This document shows, piece after piece, positions 1 through 5,893 of a DNA stretch of 6,260 nucleotides. The notes under the pieces were generated by a model. The model was not told the DNA's origin, searched no databases, and saw only the letters and a program-made list of their open reading frames with translations. The position numbers and the translations under genes are program-made. Origin of the DNA: JBBDSH01 sp040905045 (GTDB taxonomy: Bacteria > Pseudomonadota > Gammaproteobacteria > Eutrophobiales > Eutrophobiaceae); NCBI GenBank assembly GCA_040905045.1, contig JBBDSH010000053.1, forward strand, positions 1-6,260. The letters are read 5' to 3'. Each line of letters begins with the position of its first letter. Position 1 is the first letter of the stretch.

Positions 1-185
1 AAGAAGAAGGCCAAGAAGAAGGCCAAGAAGAAGGCCAAGAAGAAGGCCACCAAGAAGAAGGCCAAGAAGAAGGCCACCAAGAAGAAGGCCAAGAAAAAGG
101 CCAAGAAAAAGGCCAAGAAAAAGGCCAAGAAGAAGGTAGCCAAGAAGAAGGCCAAGAAGAAGGCGAAAAAGAAGGCCAAGAAGAA
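1..185 (+). repeat. 12-bp tandem repeat encoding KKKA
   Basis: Near-perfect tandem copies of aagaagaaggcc run from the window edge to about 185, interrupted by inserted acc codons (49-51 and 76-78) and a gta codon (136-138). A block around 91-123 has aaa in place of the middle aag. The repeat stays in frame throughout. Low-complexity DNA of this kind is prone to slippage, so copy number may differ between strains or be misassembled. Confidence 0.9.
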
Positions 186-216
186 GACGGCCAAAAAGAG
201 AACCAAAAAAAAATAA
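1..216 (+). CDS. Histone H1-like lysine-rich protein, C-terminal part (5' end outside window)
   Basis: The window opens inside a reading frame of 71 residues that ends with TAA at 214-216. About 50 of the 71 residues are lysine, most of the rest alanine, with four Thr, one Val and one Arg. The unit is Lys-Lys-Lys-Ala, encoded by the 12-bp repeat aagaagaaggcc, with occasional extra Thr or Val that shift the phase of the repeat. Frame 1 is supported because most base differences between units are silent there (aag to aaa, gcc to gcg), while the same changes would alter amino acids in the other open frame. Such tails occur in bacterial H1-like proteins (Hc1/Hc2-like, BpH1-like) and, in a Pro-containing form, in AlgP; they are disordered and bind DNA or RNA by charge. 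The N-terminal part is not visible, so any folded domain is unknown. The role in nucleoid binding is inferred from composition only. Confidence 0.8.
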   Translation, partial: KKKAKKKAKKKAKKKATKKKAKKKATKKKAKKKAKKKAKKKAKKKVAKKKAKKKAKKKAKKKTAKKRTKKK

Positions 217-226
217 CCACTCGCCA

Positions 227-340
227 ATGAGTCCCGCCCGCCTTGCCAAGGCACAAAAAAAGGCCAGGGTGGAGATCAAGGCAAGAAAAGAGAGACGCCG
301 GGCACTGATCAGGAAACTGGCTGCCGAATCAAAGACATAG
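227..340 (+). CDS. Possible small basic protein, 37 aa
   Basis: An ATG at 227 opens 37 codons ending in TAG at 338-340. The product is rich in Lys, Arg and Ala (10 of its first 25 residues are Lys or Arg) and could form one amphipathic helix. It begins 11 bases after the stop of the lysine-rich gene, in a different frame, and ends before the terminator at 371. There is no recognisable Shine-Dalgarno sequence, so it would depend on coupling to the upstream gene. I do not recognise a family. It may equally be decayed sequence from the lysine-rich gene or 3' UTR that is open by chance. Confidence 0.25.
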   Translation: MSPARLAKAQKKARVEIKARKERRRALIRKLAAESKT

Positions 341-370
341 CAGTCTTTCGGCGATTCTCTCAAGCAAATT

Positions 371-399
371 AAAGCCCCGTATTATACGGGGCTTTTTTT
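371..399 (+). terminator. Rho-independent terminator
   Basis: A perfect 11-bp stem (371-381 paired with 385-395) with a three-base loop, core GCCCCGTA/TACGGGGC, is followed by a run of seven T (393-399). It ends the transcript of the lysine-rich gene and separates it from the cell-wall operon. The A residues at the base of the left arm give only a short U-run on the other strand, so forward termination is the main role. Confidence 0.92.
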
Positions 400-403
400 A
401 TTC

Positions 404-421
404 GCGGCGCCTGCCGCTTTT
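404..421 (+). terminator. Possible second, weaker hairpin terminator
   Basis: GCGGC (404-408) can pair with GCCGC (413-417) around a four-base loop, followed by only four T. It lies directly behind the strong terminator and 20 bases ahead of the mrcB start. It may be a back-up terminator or part of the mrcB leader. The stem is short, so this is tentative. Confidence 0.3.
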
Positions 422-441
422 GTTACTCTCTGTCCCTACCG

Positions 442-2766
442 ATGGCGAAAAAGAAATCTGTCAAGGCAAACAAACGCCGGTTCCGGCAAGGCCCGGGGCG
501 GTTTCTCTCACTGGTCGTGTTGTCCCAGATAGGCCTGATCCTGCTGTTGACCGCCGCAGCCTATGTGCTCTGGCTGGATTACCGTATCACCAGGGAATTC
601 GAGGGCAAGCGCTGGTCTCTTCCCGCCCGTGTCTATTCAAGGCCGCACGAGATTTTTGTCGATCAGTCGGACGGTATCGGCGGACTGGAATCAGAGCTGC
701 GGGCCCTGAACTATCGTGCTTCCGCTTCGCCGGACAACCCCGGAGAGTATCGCCGGGGCAACGGTTCGGTCGAAATCATGCTGCGGCCATTCCGCTATTG
801 GGATGGTTCTGAGCCGGCAAAACATCTGCGTGTTGATTTCTCGGGGGAGGGTATTCGCCGCATCCTGGATTTAAGCGGGGGTCAAAACCTGTCCTATGTG
901 CGTCTTGAACCACGGCTGATTGGAAAAATCTATCCTGCACATAATGAGGACCGCGTCCTGGTTCCCTTCGGAGAGGTCCCTCCTTTCCTCATCGAGGCAC
1001 TGATTGCGGTGGAAGACCGGTATTATTATGAGCATGCCGGTATCGATATCCGCGGCATAGCGCGGGCCGTCCTCGCGAATCTGCTTTCCGGCGAGATCAC
1101 CCAGGGCGGCAGTACATTGACCCAGCAGCTGGTCAAGAATTTTTTCCTGACACCGGAACGCACTTTCCGGCGCAAGATTAACGAGATGATCATGGCCATG
1201 CTGCTGGAGCGGCGATACAGCAAGCGGGAAATACTGTCCGCCTACATCAACGAGGTCTATCTCGGCCAGCAGGGGGCGCGGGGGATCCACGGGTTCGGTA
1301 CCGCGGCGGAATTCTATTTCGGCAAACCGCTGGGCGAACTGGAGAAGCATGAATTGGCCCTGCTTGCCGGACTGGTGCGTGGTGCGTCCTATTACAACCC
1401 ACGCAGGCATCCGGAGCGTGCCCTGACACGCCGTAACCTGGTCCTGAATCTGATGGCCGGGCAAGGTTATCTGGAACAACGGGAGGCGGATCGACTCAAG
1501 TCGAAACCGGTTGAAACCGTGCGTAAACCAGCCTGGAGCGGATCCCGGTATCCGGCCTTCCTGCAACTGGTGCGTCGTGAACTGCTGAGAAACTATCGTA
1601 TGGAGGACCTGCGTAACGAGGGCTTGAGAATCTTCACGACTCTGGAGCCCCCGCGTCAGGATCGGATTGAACGTGCGGTGCGAAGAAGATTGTCACAATT
1701 GGAACAGTCACGGACCCTGGAAGAGAACGCCCTGGAAACCGCTGTGCTGGTTCTCAATATCAGTAACGGCGAGATTCTTGCCCTGATGGGTGGGCGCCGT
1801 GAGGAAATGACTGCATTCAATCGCGCACTCGATTCGAAACGTCCCATTGGTTCTTTGATCAAACCCTTCATTTACCAGACGGCGTTGTCGGCGCCCGGGG
1901 ACTATCATGTCCTGACCGGGCTGGATGACACTGGTCTGCGCATCCGGGAGCCGGATGGCGATATCTGGGAGCCGAAGAATTACAGTCACCAGGAGCACGG
2001 CAAGGTTACCTTAATGGAGGCGTTGACCCGATCCTATAACCTGGCCACGGTCAGGCTGGGCATGCAACTGGGGGTGGAATCGGTGATTGCAACTTTGCGA
2101 CGCGCCGGAGCGGATATGGAGATCAAGCCTTACCCGTCACTGTTGCTCGGCGCTGTGGAGTTGTCGCCCCTGCAGGTAGCAGGGGTATATCAGACCCTCG
2201 CCAATGGCGGTTATGGTGTGCCGTTAAAAACCATCAGGGAAGTCCTGGACAAATTCGGCAATCCTCTGCAGCGGAGCGAACTGGAACTGAAACTATCACT
2301 GGACCCCGGGGCGTCTTTTCTGACTGGTTATCTCCTTTCTCAGGTGGTTGAGTACGGTACGGCGCGGCAATTGCGGGCTGAATTTCCGGAATCCATTCAT
2401 CTTGCCGGCAAGACCGGTACAACCAACGATTCCCGGGACAGCTGGTTTGTCGGTTACGATGACCGGGTGCTGGCCGTCACCTGGTTGGGTCGGGACGATT
2501 TCCGGCCGACGCCTTTCACCGGTTCCAGCGGCGCCATGCGTTTGTGGGCGGATATCATGAAAGAAATACCACTACATTCCCTGAATCTGCCGGAATCGGA
2601 CCTGATAGAATGGGAAAAAGAAATAAAGTTTCGCTATGGCGATGACTGCCTGAAACCGGAAGCGATTCCCTACATCAAGGGCTATCCGCCGGATAACGAA
2701 TTTCCGTGCAATGGGGGTACGGATTCGGAAAAAACAAAATTCAATCCCCTGAGGTGGTTTCAATGA
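442..2766 (+). CDS. mrcB: Bifunctional penicillin-binding protein 1b (peptidoglycan glycosyltransferase/transpeptidase)
   Basis: A class A PBP of 774 residues that polymerises lipid II into glycan strands and cross-links stem peptides in the periplasm. Order: basic cytoplasmic tail 1-20, one membrane anchor about 21-45, a UB2H-like region about 55-150, the GT51 domain about 165-340 and the transpeptidase domain about 430-705. In GT51 the catalytic Glu191 (EDRYYYEHAG), QGGSTLTQQL (221-230) and the second Glu248 (KINEMI) are present, at the same 57-residue spacing as Glu233/Glu290 of E. coli PBP1b. The transpeptidase has all three motifs: Ser471-Leu-Ile-Lys474, Ser531-Tyr-Asn533 and Lys657-Thr-Gly659. 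The tail is shorter than in E. coli (844 residues). The only two cysteines, 736 and 756, lie in it. The ATG at 442 lacks a clear ribosome binding site but gives the expected basic N-terminus. The gene overlaps the next by 4 bp. No promoter could be assigned. Confidence 0.97.
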   Translation: MAKKKSVKANKRRFRQGPGRFLSLVVLSQIGLILLLTAAAYVLWLDYRITREFEGKRWSLPARVYSRPHEIFVDQSDGIGGLESELRALNYRASASPDNPGEYRRGNGSVEIMLRPFRYWDGSEPAKHLRVDFSGEGIRRILDLSGGQNLSYVRLEPRLIGKIYPAHNEDRVLVPFGEVPPFLIEALIAVEDRYYYEHAGIDIRGIARAVLANLLSGEITQGGSTLTQQLVKNFFLTPERTFRRKINEMIMAMLLERRYSKREILSAYINEVYLGQQGARGIHGFGTAAEFYFGKPLGELEKHELALLAGLVRGASYYNPRRHPERALTRRNLVLNLMAGQGYLEQREADRLKSKPVETVRKPAWSGSRYPAFLQLVRRELLRNYRMEDLRNEGLRIFTTLEPPRQDRIERAVRRRLSQLEQSRTLEENALETAVLVLNISNGEILALMGGRREEMTAFNRALDSKRPIGSLIKPFIYQTALSAPGDYHVLTGLDDTGLRIREPDGDIWEPKNYSHQEHGKVTLMEALTRSYNLATVRLGMQLGVESVIATLRRAGADMEIKPYPSLLLGAVELSPLQVAGVYQTLANGGYGVPLKTIREVLDKFGNPLQRSELELKLSLDPGASFLTGYLLSQVVEYGTARQLRAEFPESIHLAGKTGTTNDSRDSWFVGYDDRVLAVTWLGRDDFRPTPFTGSSGAMRLWADIMKEIPLHSLNLPESDLIEWEKEIKFRYGDDCLKPEAIPYIKGYPPDNEFPCNGGTDSEKTKFNPLRWFQ
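2751..2754 (+). promoter_or_regulatory. Ribosome binding site for the TPR lipoprotein
   Basis: GAGG at 2751-2754 sits eight bases before the ATG at 2763. It decides the start: the longer in-frame opening from ATG 2706 would add 19 residues before the signal peptide, whereas the start at 2763 puts the lipoprotein signal at the N-terminus and gives a typical ATGA overlap with mrcB. Confidence 0.7.
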
Positions 2767-3296
2767 GAGGTCTTGTACAGCTTGCGGGTGGTCTGCTGTT
2801 GCTGTTCCTGGCAGCCTGCGCGACAACATCACAACAGGAACCGGTGCCGGTAGAAGACCGATCCATGGACGGCGGCGATAGGCAAGAACCGGTTGCGGCA
2901 GCCAAGGGAGAGGATGAGGAGACCGTCCACAGGGCCCCTGATGTGGGCACGCCGGCCGGCGGCAGTCCCGTGGTGCTTGCCATGCTGGATGAAGCGGACA
3001 AAAAGTATCGCTCGGGGAATCTCGATGCCACTGCCTCATTGCTGGAACGGGCCCTGACCCGGGAACCCAAGAATGCCTACCTCTGGCATCGCCTGGCCGC
3101 ATTGCGTCTGGAGCAGAAGGACTGGCAACAGGCCTATGTACTGGCGAACAAATCCAACTCCCTGATCCGGGACAATCCCTCCCTGACGACGGACAACTGG
3201 AGGATTATCGCCGTCGCCAGACGGCAACTGGGCGATGCGGACGGTGCAAATCAGGCGGAGCGGGAGATACAGCGCCTGCGCGGGAGTAAGGAGTAA
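2763..3296 (+). CDS. lpoP: TPR outer-membrane lipoprotein, probable PBP1b activator (LpoP-like)
   Basis: A 177-residue protein with a lipoprotein signal: hydrophobic stretch 4-18 and lipobox Leu-Ala-Ala-Cys with Cys19 as the lipidated residue. Ala20 follows instead of Asp, so export to the outer membrane by Lol is expected. Residues 20-68 form an acidic, Pro/Gly-rich linker able to span part of the periplasm. Residues about 70-170 hold two to three tetratricopeptide repeats (for example ADKKYRSGNLDATASLLERA at 78-97). The start overlaps the mrcB stop as ATGA, implying one transcript and translational coupling. In Pseudomonas aeruginosa the TPR lipoprotein LpoP is encoded next to the PBP1b gene and activates that enzyme; it is unrelated in fold to E. 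coli LpoB. The architecture and position match, so I infer the same role. It could also be a generic TPR lipoprotein. The last codons run into a 7-bp tandem repeat. Confidence 0.85.
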   Translation: MRGLVQLAGGLLLLFLAACATTSQQEPVPVEDRSMDGGDRQEPVAAAKGEDEETVHRAPDVGTPAGGSPVVLAMLDEADKKYRSGNLDATASLLERALTREPKNAYLWHRLAALRLEQKDWQQAYVLANKSNSLIRDNPSLTTDNWRIIAVARRQLGDADGANQAEREIQRLRGSKE

Positions 3297-3325
3297 GGGG
3301 CTGAGGCGTAAGGAGTGATGAGCGA
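3283..3325. repeat. Degenerate 7-bp tandem repeat (GGAGTAA type)
   Basis: Successive units read GGAGTAA (3283), GGAGTAA (3290), an 8-base GGGGCTGA (3297), GGCGTAA (3305), GGAGTGA (3312) and TGAGCGA (3319). The first two units encode the end of the lipoprotein and its stop codon; the others are intergenic. The function is unknown. Confidence 0.6.
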
Positions 3326-3340
3326 GGTTTTGCTCATCAC
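3315..3340. terminator. Hairpin between convergent genes, possible bidirectional terminator
   Basis: GTGATGAGC (3315-3323) and GCTCATCAC (3332-3340) form a perfect 9-bp stem with an eight-base loop. It lies 18 bases after the lipoprotein stop and 17 bases beyond the stop of the opposing Memo-AMMECR1 gene, the position expected for a shared terminator. Neither side has a T-run, so intrinsic termination would be weak; it may instead stabilise 3' ends. Confidence 0.5.
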
Positions 3341-3357
3341 ACCTCATGTATAGCTCA

Positions 3358-4728
3358 CTAAAAAGACTCCGCCGTGTACACCCAGGCTCGTTCGGGGGCC
3401 TTGTGATCGGGCAGCCCCGCCTTTTGTTTCAGACGCCGGAGAAAATATTCCGCATCGGGTACATCTTCCCAGACCGACGGCAGGAAAGTAGCCCGGGCGT
3501 CTCCCGCAGATATGGTCAACCCGTGTGTGCCGGCTCGGAGTTGTCGCAGGAGTTCCTGTTCGGAATTGAATTGCAGTTCGCGGCCGGGTATGAGTACGGA
3601 TATCCGGATATCGACACGCCTGAATTCTTCTTCGCTCAGTGCCGGGAAACGCGGATCATGAAAAGCGGCCTTGAAGGCGCTCTCTGCGACGGCATGGTTG
3701 AGAGGTTGCTCCATTTCTGTGCTGCCGATGCAGCCGCGCAGACGACCATCCAGTTTGAGTGTCACAAAGGCGCCGCGTTTCTCACGCAGAGCCCCGCGGC
3801 CATCCACCGGATCCGGCTGTAACGGTTCCCCGGCGCGCAGACCATTATAAATGCTGGCGCGGGCGATCTCGTGCAGGAGCCGACGCTGTGACACATCGAG
3901 TGCCGTCCCGGAGTAAATGGCGAATGATCCGTAACCGACGACCCGGTTGCGGGGGCCCGCGGTATCACCGGAATTGCGTACGTCCAAGATATCGACAGTC
4001 ATATTGCGCTTGCGGATCAGGTGCAACAGACCGCGTATGGGCATGCAGCCGCAGGCCTGGTGCGGTCCGATGGCTTCCAGTTCCAGATTCCGGATGTGTT
4101 CCACCGTATCGGCGTCAATCGCCGAAGCCGTTTCGTAATCGTGGTAATGGCTCAAATCGGAACTGATCAGGATCAGGGTATCCTCCTCGCCCCAGAGGTG
4201 CTCCAGGACTTCCGCGATCTGTTCGGGCGGCGCGTCGCCCACCACCAGTGGCAGCAATTGAAAACCCTGCAGGCATCGCTGCAGGAAAGGCAAATGCACC
4301 TCCAGGCTGTGCTCTTCCCGGTGTGCTTCCTCCATGACTGAAACCTGGGGCAGGTCCACGATCCGTGCTACGACTTCTTTATCAATCTCTACTGGACCCA
4401 GCGGTGTGGTGAAGTAGTCGACACCCGGCAGGGCCAGGCCGCGCAAATAGACCCGATGGGCGGGCCCCAGCAGGACAACACGACGAATGCGTCTGCGTGC
4501 TTCACGCAATGCGGCATAGGCATGCGCCGCGACGGGCCCGGAAAAAGGATAACCGGCGTGTGGCGCGATAAGCGCTTTCGGGACCGGGCCGGGCGCCGGC
4601 ACGCCGGCCAGCATCGTATCCACCAGATCCTCCAGCTCTGTCGCGTTGTCGGGATAAAAAAGCCCTGCGACCGCCGGCGGCCGGATCCGGTTTTTACCCG
4701 TATGCCTGGTTGCCTGTTCTGATGTCAT
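3358..4728 (-). CDS. amrB: AmmeMemoRadiSam system proteins B and A fused (Memo domain + AMMECR1 domain)
   Basis: A 456-residue cytoplasmic fusion; numbering is from the ATG at 4726-4728. Residues about 15-274 are a Memo domain, a relative of class III extradiol dioxygenases. His57 (APHAGY), His91 (LLGPAHR), His194 (SSDLSHYH) and Cys226 (CGCMPIRG) match the metal-site residues His49, His81, His192 and Cys244 of human MEMO1; the EEHSLEVHLPF segment is at 138-148. Residues about 278-456 are an AMMECR1 domain with its hallmark LRGCIG at 330-335. In most genomes these are two genes (components A and B); here they are one chain. The third component is the divergent radical SAM gene 74 bp away. The metal ligands suggest a redox or dioxygenase-like reaction, but the substrate is unknown to me. 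A TTG at 4758 would add ten residues, but it lies too close to the likely -10 box; neither start has a clear ribosome binding site. Confidence 0.95.
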   Translation of the reverse strand: MTSEQATRHTGKNRIRPPAVAGLFYPDNATELEDLVDTMLAGVPAPGPVPKALIAPHAGYPFSGPVAAHAYAALREARRRIRRVVLLGPAHRVYLRGLALPGVDYFTTPLGPVEIDKEVVARIVDLPQVSVMEEAHREEHSLEVHLPFLQRCLQGFQLLPLVVGDAPPEQIAEVLEHLWGEEDTLILISSDLSHYHDYETASAIDADTVEHIRNLELEAIGPHQACGCMPIRGLLHLIRKRNMTVDILDVRNSGDTAGPRNRVVGYGSFAIYSGTALDVSQRRLLHEIARASIYNGLRAGEPLQPDPVDGRGALREKRGAFVTLKLDGRLRGCIGSTEMEQPLNHAVAESAFKAAFHDPRFPALSEEEFRRVDIRISVLIPGRELQFNSEQELLRQLRAGTHGLTISAGDARATFLPSVWEDVPDAEYFLRRLKQKAGLPDHKAPERAWVYTAESF

Positions 4729-4802
4729 GGGTCGGGGTGAACCTGTATAGCCGGTCAATAGTCTATATTATAAGAATAGTCAGTTTACCGGTCAGTTTCA
4801 TA
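4729..4802. promoter_or_regulatory. Divergent promoter region shared by the AmmeMemoRadiSam genes
   Basis: This 74-bp AT-rich gap separates the two start codons. On the minus strand a consensus TATAAT (4772-4767) lies 17 bases downstream of CTGACC (4795-4790, four of six matches to the -35 consensus), giving a leader of about 30 bases to the ATG at 4728. On the plus strand TATTAT (4766-4771) overlaps it as a possible -10, without a good -35. Short direct repeats surround these boxes: CCGGTCA at 4751 and 4788, AATAGTC at 4757 and 4775, GTCAGTTT at 4779 and 4791. The overlapping boxes suggest the two promoters compete or share control. The minus-strand promoter is better supported than the plus-strand one. 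Confidence 0.5.
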
Positions 4803-5888
4803 ATGAATCATGTTGTAGATGCCGCGTTCCCGACCCGTTACTGGCATGGCCTGGATGACGGTCGTGTACAGTGTGATATGTGTCCCCGGGCCTGCCGTCT
4901 CAAGGAGGGACAGCGGGGTCTGTGCTTTGTCCGTGCCTGCCGGGACGGGGAGGTGGTTTTGACCACCTATGGGCGTTCCAGCGGGTTTTGTATCGATCCG
5001 ATCGAGAAGAAGCCCCTGAATCATTTCCTGCCCGGCACGCCGGTCCTGTCCTTCGGCACGGCCGGATGCAATCTGGCCTGTAAATTTTGCCAGAACTGGG
5101 ACATCAGCAAGTCGCGGGAGATCGATACCCTGGCGGATTCCGCCTCGCCGGAAGCCCTGGCAGAGGCGGCGGTCCGGAGCGGTTGCCGCTCGGTGGCCTT
5201 TACCTATAACGATCCGGTGATTTTCCATGAATACGCCATTGATATTGCCCGCGCCTGTCATGATAAGGATATAAAGGCGGTGGCGGTTTCCGCCGGTTAC
5301 GTCTGTCCCGAACCCAGGCGAGAATTCTACAAGCATATGGATGCGGTCAATATTGATCTCAAGGCCTTCACGGAGGACTTTTATCGCCGGATTACGGGTT
5401 CGGAACTGCATACGGTGCTGGATACCCTGCGCTATATTCATCATGAAACCGGTGTCTGGCTCGAGATCACCAACCTGATTATCCCCGGCAAAAACGACGA
5501 CGAGCGCGAAATAGATGCCATGACACAATGGATCTACGAGAATCTGGGACCGGATGTGCCGCTGCACTTCACCGCTTTTCATCCTGACTGGAAGATGCGG
5601 GATGTGCCCCCGACGCCGGCTGCCACGTTGACCCGGGCCAGGGAGATTGCCCTGTGTAATGGCTTGAACCATGTCTATACGGGTAACGTGCACGATGCCG
5701 AAGGAGGCAGCACCTGGTGCGCCGGCTGCGGGACGCTGTTGATCGGCAGGGACTGGTACGAGATGACCGCCTGGCAGTTGACGGAAACGGGTGCCTGCCG
5801 CCGATGCGGGACTGTCTGTCCGGGCGTGTTTGAAGCGCATCCCGGTGTCTGGGGTGCCCGCCGTATGCCGGTGCGCTTATCGGCCTGA
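4803..5888 (+). CDS. amrS: AmmeMemoRadiSam system radical SAM enzyme
   Basis: A 361-residue radical SAM protein of the pyruvate formate-lyase activating-enzyme-like group. The [4Fe-4S]/SAM motif CX3CX2C is Cys89, Cys93 and Cys96 (GCNLACKFCQNWD). An N-terminal cluster, Cys24, Cys27, Cys31 and Cys41, precedes the conserved RGLCFVRA and TTYGRSSGF segments. A C-terminal module has two CxxC pairs, 306/309 and 332/335, plus Cys339, resembling a zinc ribbon or rubredoxin-like knuckle. Other radical SAM core segments are FTYNDPVIFHEY (133-144), NIDLKAF (183-189) and HFTAFHPDW (255-263). The ATG at 4803 is chosen because it places the conserved WHGLDDGRVQCDMCP segment near the N-terminus. The upstream ATG at 4710 would run through the promoter region and the opposing gene. 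No strong ribosome binding site is seen. It is divergent from its fused A/B partner and presumably acts with it. The substrate is unknown to me: it could activate a glycyl radical enzyme or modify a small molecule or RNA. Confidence 0.95.
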   Translation: MNHVVDAAFPTRYWHGLDDGRVQCDMCPRACRLKEGQRGLCFVRACRDGEVVLTTYGRSSGFCIDPIEKKPLNHFLPGTPVLSFGTAGCNLACKFCQNWDISKSREIDTLADSASPEALAEAAVRSGCRSVAFTYNDPVIFHEYAIDIARACHDKDIKAVAVSAGYVCPEPRREFYKHMDAVNIDLKAFTEDFYRRITGSELHTVLDTLRYIHHETGVWLEITNLIIPGKNDDEREIDAMTQWIYENLGPDVPLHFTAFHPDWKMRDVPPTPAATLTRAREIALCNGLNHVYTGNVHDAEGGSTWCAGCGTLLIGRDWYEMTAWQLTETGACRRCGTVCPGVFEAHPGVWGARRMPVRLSA

Positions 5889-5893
5889 ATAAG

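Noticed and set aside
3..230. Alternative open frame through the lysine-rich repeat (Glu-Glu-Gly-Gln type)
   Set aside because: Base differences between repeat units are mostly silent in the Lys-Lys-Lys-Ala frame but change residues in this one.
871..1566. Minus-strand reading frame of 231 codons inside mrcB
   Set aside because: It lies opposite the conserved glycosyltransferase domain and shows no family features.
2706..2762. Upstream in-frame start for the TPR lipoprotein
   Set aside because: It would put 19 residues in front of the lipoprotein signal and ignore the GAGG site placed correctly for the ATG at 2763.
4729..4758. TTG start extending the Memo-AMMECR1 protein by ten residues
   Set aside because: It lies about nine bases from the likely -10 box, leaving no room for a leader, and family similarity begins downstream of the ATG at 4728.
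4710..4802. Upstream ATG extension of the radical SAM protein
   Set aside because: It would cross the divergent promoter region and overlap the opposing gene; family similarity begins after the ATG at 4803.
4785..5840. Long minus-strand reading frame (351 codons) opposite the radical SAM gene
   Set aside because: It mirrors a clearly identified gene with all its motifs, and its product has no recognisable domain; it is an antisense shadow.
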